Shown piece by piece: positions 35,357 through 46,759 of a DNA stretch of 64,000 bases (position 1 is its first letter; the number at the start of each line of letters is the position of its first letter). The position numbers and the translations under genes were made by a program. The stretch is taken from NCBI GenBank assembly GCA_020726505.1, contig JAHLEZ010000015.1, positions 1,798,001-1,862,000 on the forward strand. Direction: 5' to 3'. Source of the DNA: Leptodontidium sp. MPI-SDFR-AT-0119. Taxonomy: Eukaryota; Ascomycota; Leotiomycetes; Helotiales; Leptodontidiaceae. Under the pieces are notes generated by a model. It worked only from the letters and a program-made list of their open reading frames with translations. It did no database searches and was not told the origin of the DNA.

Positions 35357-35811
35357 TCAAAGCTTCGCCCGATATGCACTTCCATAAGCATACAATCCAT
35401 ACAACGCCAACAAACTCAACCCAGTCGGAAGTGGTTTCTGGCTCCTCAAAGCTCTCGGAATCGATGATCCAGCAAGGACAATCGAAGCCAGGAGTGCAAG
35501 CTCAACGCCATAGCTCTGCTTGGTCTGAATACGATAGCCGCCCAATAGATACTTTGTCGTTTGTCAGCAAGATGTTATGGCAAACATAGAGGGGAACGTA
35601 CAAGTGCCCCAACTGTAACTCCTGCTGCGACAGAGGGGATTGATCCCGTCTTGATGTATCCGAATGTTCCACCGCCTGCGGTGAGAGCACCAAGGATGAA
35701 GGCTGGAGTTTCGATTCCCTGGGTTGGTGGCGATGTTAGCTATAGCTCTTGTGATTCCATAGCTACCTAGCTATGTTTGCGGAAGGAAGGGAAGGAATAA
35801 GTACTTACCAT
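35357..35811 (-). CDS. TMEM14 family membrane protein
   Basis: TMEM14 (UPF0136) proteins are small four-helix membrane proteins. Mammalian TMEM14C works in mitochondrial porphyrin import for heme synthesis; the fungal role is less clear. Exons 35809..35811, 35602..35718 and 35357..35551 give 104 residues. The sequence MGIETPAFILGALTAGGGT, then GYIKTGSIPSVAAGVTVGAL and GGYRI, matches the family start. Helices 3 and 4 are VELALLASIVLAGS and GLSLLALYGLYAYGSAY. The start codon stands alone at the end of the first exon, directly before the donor GTAAGT; without it there would be no initiating Met in frame. The gene is divergent from OST2. Confidence 0.9.
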
Positions 35812-36195
35812 ATTTGCAGTTATGGATTTTGATTGAAATCGAGTGGAATGAATAGAAAGATTTCTTCGTAGTGAGATTGGACTTTTCGGATGGTCTTGAC
35901 TTCTGGAGAAAGAAGAGACGTGGAAGTATTTACAAATACATGCCACTGGCAGTGGTGAGGTCAATAGCCTCATTACCCCACACAAGCTCGCGTCGGTGTT
36001 CTGGCTCACTCCCGTCCGCTTGCTCCTTGCACCCCCTGGCTGATCTCTTGGCACACGCGGCTTCGACATCGTGTCCTCAGAGCTTCAGTACAGTACCATA
36101 CAGAGCTCCAGAAAAGTATACCAACCACAAATTCAACACAACACCACGCCCACATTCGACTCCCAACCAATTCCAACTCCACACTCCTCTCCAAT
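35812..36195. promoter_or_regulatory. bidirectional promoter TMEM14-like/OST2
   Basis: This is a 384-base spacer between divergent start codons. It is A/C-rich just upstream of the OST2 ATG, and no specific box can be named. Confidence 0.5.
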
Positions 36196-36914
36196 ATGGC
36201 GCCCAAACGCTCCGCACGCGAACCAACCCCTTCATCAACCAGCACGACCCAAACCTCCAGCACCACAGCCAGCTCCGTTCCAGCCCCGACTCCCTCCTCC
36301 AAAGCGTCCCTCAAATCCAGCAACAGCAACAATCAGTCACCGCAGGAGATCGCCCTGGGAATATGGCAGAACTATCTCGATAAGACGCCGCAGCGCACGA
36401 AGCTGATTGATGTGTTCATGAGCTTCCTGGTCGTCGTTGGCGTGCTGCAGTTTGTGTATTGTGTTATTGCGGGGAATTATGTGAGTTGTTTTGTTCTATA
36501 CTATATTGTGGATGGATAGGGAATGGAATGCGGTGGAGTGGGTTAGAAAATGGATGAGAAGGGGTGGATTGGAATTAGGATTGGGATATGTACTGATGTT
36601 GTATAGCCTTTCAATGCTTTCTTGTCTGGCTTCTCGGCTACAGTTGGACAATTCGTTCTGACAGGTAAGTCTATCTCTCCCTCTACTTGTCCATGTTTAG
36701 GAATTGTCTAATGTTATTACAGCTTCTTTACGGATACAGACGAATGTCGAGAACAAGGCGGAATTCAGCGAGGTGTCTCCAGAGAGGTACGAATCACTTC
36801 CCCCTAAGTAGCTAGACTTCCTTGCTAATACTTACTTTCTTACTCAGGGCGTTTGCGGACTACGTATTCGGAAGCTTGATTCTACATTTCTTCTGCGTCA
36901 ACTTCATCAACTGA
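36196..36914 (+). CDS. OST2: oligosaccharyltransferase subunit Ost2/DAD1
   Basis: This is an essential small subunit of the ER oligosaccharyltransferase, which attaches N-glycans to nascent proteins. Four exons (36196..36480, 36607..36664, 36723..36786, 36848..36914) close to 157 residues. The first 48 residues are a Ser/Thr/Pro-rich cytosolic extension, longer than in yeast. The DAD1 core follows: NYLDKTPQRTKLIDVFMSF, YCVIAGNYPFNAFLSGFSA and a C-terminus ending in SLILHFFCVNFIN. Three membrane helices are visible. The terminal HFFCVNFIN is close to the conserved family end. Confidence 0.95.
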
Positions 36915-37128
36915 AAGAAACTGTATCATACCCAATTCGAAGGAAGGAAGAGAAGCATGGAAAACCACAAAAATGGAAATGAGGGGTGTAGGAATAGCTA
37001 AAAAGTCGTCATCAACTTCTTGGGATGAGAGAGAGGTGCAGTATGCGTATAGCGATGAATAGATGGCATTTGGAAGACAATGATAGTCTACGTGTATCTC
37101 TGCCTATACGAGCAGAGGAATTGTGCAT

Positions 37129-38346
37129 CTAGTCAACACCACTGTTTTCTGCTTCTTCCTTCCTCTCTTCCGTCTCAGCTGCTTTGGGAGGACCTCCTGC
37201 TTTTGGTGGTGGAGGAGGTGGTGCTACCTTTGCGTTGGGAGCATGGTCTAATTCTCTACTCTTCTTTTCACCCTCCATGAAGTAGTCATCCTGCCAGACT
37301 GAGTTAGTAAATATACTTTGGTAATGTCGCCAGAGCTTTGGTAGTATGGAAGAACTCCAACTTTGACAGATTGAAAAGTAAGAAGCTTACCATCACCTTA
37401 TTCGGACTATGTCCACGCCCATGCTTCTTATCCTTCTTCCTCCCACCCATCGGAGGACCACCCGTAGGCGGCGGACCAACAATTTGGGCCGGAACCAGAA
37501 AATCCCCAGGCGAAGACGAAGCTTCACCCGGAACGAAGTACTCTCCTGCCCCAGACAGCGGACGTGGTTCCTCATTCGAGAACCTCGCATTCTCAGTCTC
37601 AAACAACATCTCTCCTGGCCCAGCAACAGGCTCGCTCAGCGGCGCAGGCAGTCTATGTAGAGCTCCATAGCCCAACACGCAACCCAGAGCTCCCTCTCCG
37701 CCCCAGTCGCGGCTTGGGTGGATGGTGATCTCGCGGGTGACGTCGTATTCGTTGTTATACACGTACAATCTCAACGGACGGCCGATGTGGTCTTCTACCA
37801 GCTCACCCAGTCCGCTCTCGCCGTGTAAGACTCCTTCCGGTGTACCGAGAATGTAGTCACTGTATGGGAGGAGCCCTGCTACGTCAGCGGGGGAATTGGC
37901 GGGTACGTCGAGGATGTGCCAGATGTTGGAGACGGTGGAGATGGATGTCCATTGCAGAGTGAGGCCTAGTGATGGGTTCTCTGTCGGGACGGGGATGTGG
38001 ATTGTTCTTGTTCTTTGGCCCTGTCTTAAATGTCAGATCATATTCCCAACATGATGACATTATAGGTTCCTCTTAGAAAAGTATAGAGAAATCTTACCTT
38101 TGCGCTCCAGAGCCCAAGAGTCACAGTACTCCCAGCGCAGTTCCTAATCTCTTGCGCGAAGAGAGCAGGATCGGAATCATCTATTAAACGGCCATTGATC
38201 CCGACGATGAAGTCGAACCACGGCTCGATTGCGAGCTCTAATGTCTTGTTCCTGAGGACTTGGAATCCGAAGGCGCCGTGGTCGGATCTTTGCGGTGGAG
38301 CGTCGGAATCGAGACGTGATATGAAGCGGTTAAGTGCGTTGAACAT
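37129..38346 (-). CDS. GRH1: Golgi reassembly stacking protein Grh1 (GRASP)
   Basis: This GRASP65/55 homologue acts at early Golgi and ER exit sites and in unconventional secretion. Three exons (38098..38346, 37391..38020, 37129..37290) close to 346 residues. The N-terminus MFNALNRFISRL can form an amphipathic membrane-binding helix; animal GRASPs are instead myristoylated there. Two PDZ-like repeats follow, marked by GFQVLRNKTLELAIEPWFDF and LGLTLQWTSI with HILDVPANSPADVAGLLPY. The region DYILGTPEGVLHGESGLGEL and the segment GCVLGYGALHRLP are family hallmarks. The C-terminal 120 residues are Pro/Gly/Lys-rich and disordered. Confidence 0.95.
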
Positions 38347-38986
38347 GTTGGAGGTTTGGGTTTGAGCGCTGTGGAATTGGATTGGACTGGACTGGAGAGT
38401 GATGAAGTGAAACTCTCTCGACCTTGCGATCTGGTCCCTCCTAATAGGGACTAGCGTAGCCTTGCGTGGTCCAAGCTCAGGGACCTCATTTATTTGTTCA
38501 CTTGTTTATCTCATTATCTCTATATCATAATGTCAAATTCTCAGTATCTTAAGGACTAATCATGACAAAAGGTGTTGTTAGCAGCTTCGGCTATCTCTAC
38601 TTCGGCTTTTTGCCATTGCGCAGGGAGTTGTTTACTTTCCATCAGCCAGGAACACCACCTCGCTTCTTTGGCCCACTAAGCGACGCTCTCCTGCAGTGTT
38701 TATGCTGCTTTTCTATCCAATAGGCAGCAGCCAACATCCAACACGCAGCCCAACTTGATTTCTGCCTAACAAACACTCAGGGGGTCTTTGTTTGGCTGTC
38801 GATTACGTGGTAGTCTTGGTCTTATCTCCCGCTTTAGTTTGAAAAAATCAGCTCCCCTCCTTCTCACGCCTCTCCTCTTTCTCACGTCTTCAACAGTTCT
38901 TAGGTGCAACGTCAGTGACAGTCCACGACGAAACATTCTCAGGATCCTCATACTTACCCTATTCTAGTTTATGGTTCATCGGAATC
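38347..38986. other. intergenic, start of accessory block
   Basis: It contains the GRH1 promoter and then A/T-rich DNA. No gene is seen. Confidence 0.4.
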
Positions 38987-40670
38987 ATGGAGCTACTTGA
39001 TATGCCATCGGAGTCGGTGGCGATGGTGATAGAAGCTTCGGTTGTGGTAAATGGACTTGATCAGGCCATGAAGTTACGTATCGTCTGTAGTGAGTTTTGG
39101 AATCCTAACATAGCCACCTATGACTAATGCAGTCGGGAACGTTCGACAATGAGGTTCTGCGAGCCATATCAACCACCAAAGCTCTGGAACAGCCGGAGAC
39201 CATTAATCGCTAAGTTGGAGAACGTCTCATATCTGGATATTTGCTAGCTCGAACTCTTGTCGATACTAGACGCAAACATTTCTCCTCCAAAGCAATCGGT
39301 GAAACCGTGGACTACATCATTAAAGAACAACAAGCGTACAAGGAAAGAAGGGTTGAATTTATTTCTTCTCTGTGCGTCGCCGCGGTTCGGAGCTATGGTC
39401 GACATGTTTACGATTTTGTCAACCCGGGTCATAGTATGATCCACTACAGGGAGCTCAAAGCAGATAATCTGAAGGATTATGCACTCGCTGCAGCGGCATT
39501 CCTCAATCTCAAGCCCTTGGTTCGGAAGCTTGTGCAAGATGGGGCCAGTCACGGTTACAGCACCTGTTTTGGTGAAACAACCCGCATTGTCGCTAGAACA
39601 GGAGATCTTGAGATGATGATCTCGACTCTTGACAAAAAAGGGAAGCTCAGGGATGATAAACTATGCGCTTGAAACTGCTGTCCAAGGTGCCAACTGGCCA
39701 CTCATCCGGTTCCTTACGGGGCTGATCCACGGGAGTGGATTCCCAGATTTTGATGTCAGTGGCCAGATTTCTACGTGGTATTACGAGGATCTGATTCGCA
39801 TCGCCGCCGAATCTGGACGCTGTAAGCCTGCACTCATCGATCCGGAGCCCATCCATCACCTATCTCAGAAAGAAATCCCACGGTCCATTTGTCACCACTT
39901 GCCGAAAACTCAAGTTCAATTGCGCTGACAGTATCCTTACAGTGGACTTGATAATGTATTTGCAGCAACTGGCTCTCGATCAAGGTTGTCTTACGACCAG
40001 GACTCCTCGGCGATTCTTGACTATTGAGCAAGAATCCAAGCCCCCTCTTGAGTACATACAAAACTTAATTCTCTAGGTTGCTGCAAAGAAGGGCCATGAG
40101 CACATTGTTCGCCCTGCTCTCGACAATAGGGCAGATCCTAACACCTGTCAGTGTAATCACCATCTCGTCTTGGTCATGGCAAACGCTACTGCTGTCATCG
40201 CTACTGCGAGAAGAGGCCACGAAGGTGTAGTCCGACTCCTGGTCAGTCGAGGTGCTGCTATCAATAATTTGTCCCCAAGGCTCGCTCAATGGGTATCGCC
40301 CCCTTTAACAGAGACAGTCAAAGGAGGATAGGCGAAGATAGCCCAGTTCTTGATTGATCATGGCGCTAATGTCAACGAAAAGCTACCTCGAGATCCCAGA
40401 ACAGAGCCAAAATTTCCACTTTACTCCTGCATGAACACCCTGCCATTATTCCTTGGGATCAAATATGGACAGGTGGAGTATGTTCGACTACTGCTTGAGC
40501 ACAGAGCCGACATATCTCCCTACCCGAACGTCGGCAAAGAGGCATTTCTGACGCCAATACCAAGGGTGTCACTTCCATCATGCGCCTTTTGGTACAATAT
40601 GGTCATGACATGCCCTCTGTTGATCTATCATACTATTCTGGGGAGTAGACTTTCTACATTTCATCTTTAG
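38987..40670 (+). pseudogene. ankyrin-repeat protein gene, broken
   Basis: The start MELLDMPSESVAMVIEASV and a following FDNEVLRAISTTKALEQPE are typical of fungal ankyrin proteins that begin with an F-box-like helix. Downstream come ankyrin repeats such as GHEHIVRPALDNRADPNT, GHEGVVRLLVSRGAAIN, KIAQFLIDHGANVNEK and GQVEYVRLLLEHRADIS. No set of introns I tried joins these into one frame. There are stops near 39210, 39670 and 40075, a frame change near 39650, a TAG at 40329-40331 in front of the NVNE repeat, and loss of frame after 40560. One possible intron (about 39089-39133) is plausible. This points to a decayed gene rather than an exon-rich one, though one or two of the breaks could be introns. 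Confidence 0.7.
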
Positions 40671-41055
40671 TCGTTTTAGGCAAATTTTTCAACCGTTCGG
40701 GTCATATGTTTTGTCTCTTTGGAAGGGATCTGTGTTTACAGCATCAGCTCTCTAAAAGCTTTGGGCTCCACGAGACCCTCCAAATTGTCAACACCGCCCA
40801 CCAAGTTATTTAGTCACATTTAGTTATAATTTTATACGTGCATGCCCAGTGTCTACACAAAACAAAAACAAAGGGAATAGGGAAAGGACGGTAAGCAAAA
40901 CACATTGTAAATAAATTCCTCGACATTCAACGTTCCATAATTTCTGAAGATATGTCTTTTTTCATTTCTTAAACTGTATTCTCTAGGTGCCATAGAAACA
41001 CACCTAGTGTCCAATTTCGGAGATAGGCTTATACATCGAGAAAGGGATCTCGCCA
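40671..41055. other. intergenic
   Basis: A/T-rich DNA between two pseudogenes. Nothing is recognised. Confidence 0.35.
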
Positions 41056-41555
41056 TCACGGTATCCAAAGGACTTTAGTCGTCTTCATGTCTGTGCTGAC
41101 CCAAATGATTTGAGTCACTGCCCCATTGCGGTTATTGGAAACCAGTTCAGGCCACTCGAACTCAGTCCAAACATTCTTCGACGTCATTCCCTCTTTAGGA
41201 AGCATCATGTGGACTTTACCAGTGGATGCTCTTGCAAATGCTGCGCTCGTCAACCTCATGAACATATCATCCAAATCGTCAGCACGCAAGCCTGAGGCTT
41301 TTACTTCATCTTCGGTCTAGTTGGGCTTTTCAAGGTCTGTCACAGATGCGCCGTGAGTGATAAGTTCCTTTTCTTCTGCAACCGTATCTTGATATTCGAA
41401 TATGTCGTTTTCGTCTGTTGACCCTCCATAAAACATATTTTGTCTCGCCCACGACTCAGCCATGAAACAGTTTTAGAAAATGCGTCGGCTAGTAACGGTG
41501 GTGGTGATGGGAGGGTGGGCGACTGGTCAAAATCTGCTACATTGAGGACCGGCAT
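41056..41555 (-). pseudogene. unknown protein gene with stop and frameshift
   Basis: Reading leftward from 41555, a protein-like frame (MPVLNVADFDQSPTLPSPPP) is followed after a frame change near 41465 by a second frame starting MAESWARQNMFYGGSTDEND. That frame meets one TAG at 41317-41319 and then continues cleanly for 87 codons (TEDEVKASGLRADDLDDMFM, FARASTGKVHMMLP, NVWTEFEWPEL) to a stop at 41056-41058. The even, soluble composition on both sides of the TAG in one frame suggests a once-intact protein of about 165 residues. I do not recognise the family. Confidence 0.5.
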
Positions 41556-41618
41556 GGTCGCAAGCTTTCGGGTCCTCTTTAAGTAGACTTGTTGGTGTCT
41601 ATGTTTGCGTGTTTTTTT

Positions 41619-41653
41619 GGGGGGGGGGGGGGGGGGGGGGGGGGGTGGGGGGG
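41619..41653 (+). repeat. poly-G tract
   Basis: A run of 27 G (41619-41645), one T, then 7 G, preceded by 7 T. It could form G-quadruplex structures on the plus strand and is prone to length error in sequencing. Confidence 0.9.
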
Positions 41654-42715
41654 TTATTTATTGCACAAAGAGATTATAAGAAACATAAACTTATTAGGAA
41701 ATTTTAAGATACGAAAATTGCAAAATAAAGATACTATAAAGGAGCCAAATGGGATCGACTTCAGAGGCTTTGAATTATTTATATGTTAACGATTTTGTAG
41801 AAACAGAGGACAGAATAGCTGTGTATAAAGCAGACCATGGTTCTAGGTGTACTCAGAAACCATCACAAACGAATGCTTACGATACTTCGACCCTTCATTG
41901 ATGAGCCTAGAACACGGGTGGTAGTAAAGAGCTGGTGAAATGAAGTTATTGGGCCTGCCAAAATCCTGTTTCGTGGACCCGACAAGCCAGGTTATCGTGG
42001 GCCAACCAAGAACTATAGACGCCTTCATAGGTTAATGACCGAGAAGAGAGGGAGTCTTTGATGAGTTGGCAGCTAATCACTATTTCATACGGAGGACCAT
42101 TCGGTCCCCGTAAGGTCTACATGGCCGAGGCCGACTTATTCTAAGAAAGGAGTACCGCACAGTCGAGAGCTGGTGAGCCACGGTGGCTTGGGAGCCCGAA
42201 GAGAAACCGAATTGGATTTGACCAGGCTTGGGCTGAGTGATTGAGAGAATTATTGGAAGACTGCTTTCTGTACTTGAATTTTTCTTCAAAAATCCATTGA
42301 TATCTTTGCAGCTCTTGTTAATTCTCCCGCGATCTGAACTTGCGAAATAGTGTTGACGTTGATGGAGCTCTCGATCACCCATAGAAAACACCTACACAAC
42401 TTTACAGGGAACTGAAGCGTAAGGACCAAAGTTGGGACAGCTTGGGCAGCAAATCTCCCCAACATAAGAGTATAGTAAGTTGGTGCAAATGGGATTGAGA
42501 GTACTTCATTGTAGATGTGCCAATATCATATTATGGTGTACCGTGCAGGATGTTGGCTCCAGAGAATGACTGTTGAGGAGGAGAGGATGCAGAAGCGAGG
42601 TGTTGCAGGGATCAAGCTGACATCACGGGTTCCTGACGTGGACTTCATTTTTCCATTGAGATTTGTTCAGTATCACGAAACATCACAAGTTGACTTTCTG
42701 AATAGCATCCCTTCG
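41654..42715. other. intergenic / upstream of HET gene
   Basis: A/T-rich first half without coding signal. An in-frame ATG upstream of the HET gene at 42515 would add 67 residues to it, but that extension lacks family character. Confidence 0.4.
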
Positions 42716-44810
42716 ATGTCTAAGTACAATCATGATTACGATATCCTCCGCCATGATCCCCTTGAATTTCGGCTAGTCACAATCCATGCTGGAGCCTTAC
42801 CAAGTCCCATTACAGCATCCCTCAGCACTCATCCACTGAAAGATGCTCCTCCTTATGAAGCGCTCTCTTATGTATGGGGACCATTCGACGAGAAAGACCC
42901 CGATCTCATATTATTGAATGACTATGGGTTTGTAGTCACAACAAACCTTTCACGGGCTATGTACTCCCTTCGAAAAGAGGACACCGACAGGATCCTCTGG
43001 ATTGACGCTATATCTATCGACCAAGATGACCTGGATGAGAGATCGAGCCAGGTGCAGTTGATGCGGGATATATACAGAGCTGCTAGTGGAACAGTTGTCT
43101 GGCTCGGGGAAGAACTCCTCTACACAGACCGCACTTTCGATCTTCTGAAATCCCTGAGTGCGGGATGGGGAGGGAGCAGTGATGCTAGTCACGAAGTTGT
43201 GCAACAACGAGTGTCTGAACTCCATCGAGTTCTCTTGACAGACGAAAAGTTCAGGAAGGTTGTTCAGCGAGGAGTGTATGGCGATATGGGCCAGCGGGAT
43301 TTTTGGACTCGGATATGGGTGGTTCAGGAGGTCGCATTGTCTTCTAATGTTACGATTGTGTGTGGAAGCAATGAGATGGACTGGCAAGAGTTCTCGGATA
43401 CTATTTGTGAGTCTACACGGTGGTGGGGCTTTTATCTCCCTGAGAGGAGCCACATCGGATTTGGTCGGTCGTTTGATGCCGGTACTGAATGTCCTGTCAG
43501 GGAATCTGGATGAAGCTTCTAACATGGCAATGGCAACTCCTGAGAACGAGCTGGACATTGGCGGTCTGTCTAACATAGATACTTTTAGCATCATGCGGGA
43601 GCTGTTGAGGGATGCTGTGAACTTGCGGCTGAGCGACATTGTGGCCTTACTCAGACGAAGCCGGTCAACTGACCCGAGAGACATGATCTATGGACTGCTA
43701 GGACTCGTACCCCGCTGTTCTATCAGAGTTGACTACTCGAATGCAAGCACAAAGTATGTATACTTGGATCTGGTACATCGATGTATAGTGGAAGAGGAAT
43801 CCTTGGATATTGTTACCCTGTGCCGGAAAACATCTTCTAATCTCGAGCTGCCTTCATGGGTACCTGATTGGACTGACCCTTGGGTCTTAGGTTATGGTGA
43901 GGACTACAAAGCAATGACGAATCCGGATCCTCCATCTTATCCACTCATCTTAAAGTATGGATCAGGAGCACTTCTGAAGAATTTCATATCAAATACGAGT
44001 TCAGGCCTCGATTCGACGTTGCAGTTTGAAGCATGGTCTGCTGATGCTTCATCTGCTCCACGTGCAAGTATCGACAAGACCCTCTCAACTTTGACTGCTG
44101 GTGGGGTTCCAATAGGCAGTATCAGCCAACTCGGTGACTGGACTTTCAGAGGAGATGATGAGGGAGAGATTTTCTTCTTCGACATTATGTCCAGCTGGGA
44201 AAATTTGATGATTCAGAGATTTGACATGTGTCAAGATACAAACTCAGGCAGAACAATTCTTGATGTCTTTGACCGGCTACTGGATATCATGATTGGCCAC
44301 CTCGGTGACAGCGCTGTCGATATTGTAAAAGAGAAAGAAGATAAGATCCAAAGACGGCTCGTCCAGAAAAGGGACAGGAAAGCCAGATACCAAGAAACCT
44401 TCGCAACATATGTGGCTGGGGGCAGTATTGTGGAAGCTTTCATCAGGACGGTTGTCGTTGACACAGATGCAAGCTTTCAGCGCTTGAGTCCCGCAAAGTA
44501 CGAAGCATTCTGGGATGCTGATGTGACTGGATCTTTGGCTTGGGGTTTGGAAATCTATGCTCTGACATTTGCCACCAATCGAAGATTCTTCATCACTGGT
44601 AATGGGTACATTGGCCTTGCACCAATACGGGCAAACATTGGCGACAAACTGTGCGTCCTGTACGGGTGCTCTGTCCCTCTCGTGCTTAGAGAAGAGCACG
44701 GAGTAGTTGGACTTGTAGGAGAGGCCTACGTCCATGGGCTTATGAGAGGCGAAGCTGTAGCTCTTGTACAGAAAGGGACTTGGAAGGGGAGGCAGTGGGT
44801 TTTCCGATGA
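42716..44810 (+). CDS. HET-domain heterokaryon incompatibility protein
   Basis: HET proteins act in non-self recognition and cell death on fusion of unlike hyphae. Exons 42716..43406 and 43501..44810, joined across a 94-base intron (donor GTGAGT, branch ACTGAAT, acceptor TGTCAG), give 666 residues. Without this intron the gene looks frameshifted. The three HET blocks are present: PPYEALSYVWG, ILWIDAISIDQDDLDERSSQ and WTRIWVVQEVALS. Then come DPRDMIYGLLGL and the C-terminal VGEAYVHGLMRGEAV region usual in the family. In the second block IDQ replaces the commoner INQ. An upstream in-frame ATG at 42515 would give 733 residues; the later start was preferred because homologues begin shortly before the LVTI segment. 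Broken genes flank it on the left. Confidence 0.88.
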
Positions 44811-46759
44811 GGAGATCCTACTGAGTCAAGCAGCTTAAAAGTCCTCCGTCATAGGTGACCTGATGTCCATACCGAATCTGATATTGAAACTATTTATCGA
44901 GGTTCGATTTCAATGCCGTATTGGCACCGAGAGAGAAATCTAGAAACAAGCCAATGCTAAGTTTTAGGTTCTAGGTATTGCAAGATACCGAAGCTTGATA
45001 CCAGCACTCTATTACTTTAGTCAAGATGGATCAAAGGCCAGCCAGGGTTCCGTCGAAAATGTTTGTCTCAAAGTTTTCATTCTTGCCCAAACACTGGGAC
45101 TCTGTTACTGGAGAATCCCGAGCGACCGAGGATGATCTAAGCTGGAGCGTGTTATCTGGCCATCCTAGCTTCGTCAACACGTGTGGCCATCGAAATATAT
45201 GAGCTGCATTGGAAAGAGGAAAACTCACCAGACCGGAGCAAGCACATCAATATTAACCATGATCGTTAATTCAGCCCAGACCTACATGACAGTTGTCGGG
45301 TCTGGCATCTGCCGACGTGGGAATTTACAGCTTCGAATGGACCGTGCTGTAGTTTCGAGACTCCACAGTCCACTTCCCGGATACATCCTCCCGCCTACGC
45401 ACTGTTCAATTATTTTTTCCTAATCAAATTAATAAGGATCCAGATGGTGGTGGAGATACGCGGCTGTCCGTTTCAACTGCAAGTCCTTTTGTTTCGTACC
45501 AGTAAGTGGGGCAAAGAGGACAACCCTTTCTCTCATTGGCTACTCTTTGAATGCAAATGCATGCTAGCATTGGCAGCTCGTCTGAAGGTTGAGATAACTT
45601 TTTTCAGCCACCCTTACAAGATCTCTTGATTGCTTGGAGAATCTGATTTCCGTTGGTGTGGCGCTTTGATGACTGTTACTTCGAGTTACTGATCGAGGGT
45701 GTTTCACCTGCTGCAGTACGTGGCCAGTCATATCCCTGCTGAAGATTGAACAATTTGGAAGCAGAGTCGGGATCGAAAGTCTAAATACTGAAGACATCAT
45801 TTGTTAGAGTGTCTTTTCACATGTTTATCATTTCAGCATTGGCTGTATTATACAGTCGAGTATGAGCAACTTGCAGTTTCCTCCACAATTTGCTTGAATC
45901 ACATCAAACTTGCCTTTCTCGAGAAGTCTCATCGACAGAACAGGCCGCTTGAATATTTCAAATAGCTTTTCAGGATATGATATCTTCAGCAAGCATGGCA
46001 TCTAGGGTTGAGAGCCGCATATATCACAGCCGTGGTTTGCTCGTGTGCTCAATTGCTTGTTTTAGCCTTGATGCGTGAATACTTGCTTCACAAACAAGCC
46101 CCTGCCGATCTTGAGGCCTTAAGCGAGGTCCTGCGACAGCGGCCAAGACCTCCAGGGACCATGTTCTTCGACTACACTTGCTGCTCTGAACAGTTCTGAT
46201 GAATTGTCAAGGATCCAAGCCCTGTCATAAATTTTTCGATAAAGTACCAAGGCTCTGGGCAGTCTCAGCTTTCACCACCACAACCACAGCCAAAACGCCC
46301 AGAATATTGGCACTCGATAGCGCCCCCCAGAATTGTCGGATCACCATGCTGTGCGCCAACGACGATTGATCTCTTCTCGCTGTTGGTTCTCTAGGGCTAT
46401 GGTACAGGCTACATCGCTCTGTTCACTGGGGGTTTCATGCAACGACCATTCTGACATCCACTTGTCAGTTCCATCTAGCTGCTTGGCCTAACTCAGCTAC
46501 ACACTATCCCCGGCGGCTAGCTGCTTGATCTCATGTATACTTCGCCACTACATCGCTGTCTCGTCTTTCCTTGTCCTTCTTGACCTTTTCCATTTCTGCT
46601 TTTCAACTTCTGGACGAAGCTCTTTCTAGCCAAGCTGGTCTTTTTGATTGTTTCCTTATATCATTTGGCAGTGCCATCTTCATCCGTTCTTTTCAACTTT
46701 CGTATTTTCTCTTCAGCCTGCCCAGGAGCTGGATTCGTTATTTTAATATAATCAACAAG
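44811..46759. other. intergenic (1.9 kb)
   Basis: No gene is supported. Two short frames (45031-45228 minus, 46008-46199 plus) were seen but show no family or exon signals. The last 200 bases are pyrimidine-rich and probably form the promoter and leader of the next gene. Confidence 0.4.

Noticed and set aside
42080..42391. 103-codon minus frame near the HET gene, possible transposon relic
   Set aside because: No transposase or reverse-transcriptase motif or terminal repeats could be seen.
43260..43500. Upstream extension of the second HET frame as a separate start
   Set aside because: The peptide before 43501 in that frame has no HET character. The intron model restores one continuous protein.
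46008..46199. 63-codon frame with a hydrophobic start, possible secreted peptide
   Set aside because: It is too short, has no splice or promoter support, and the composition after the first 25 residues is ordinary.
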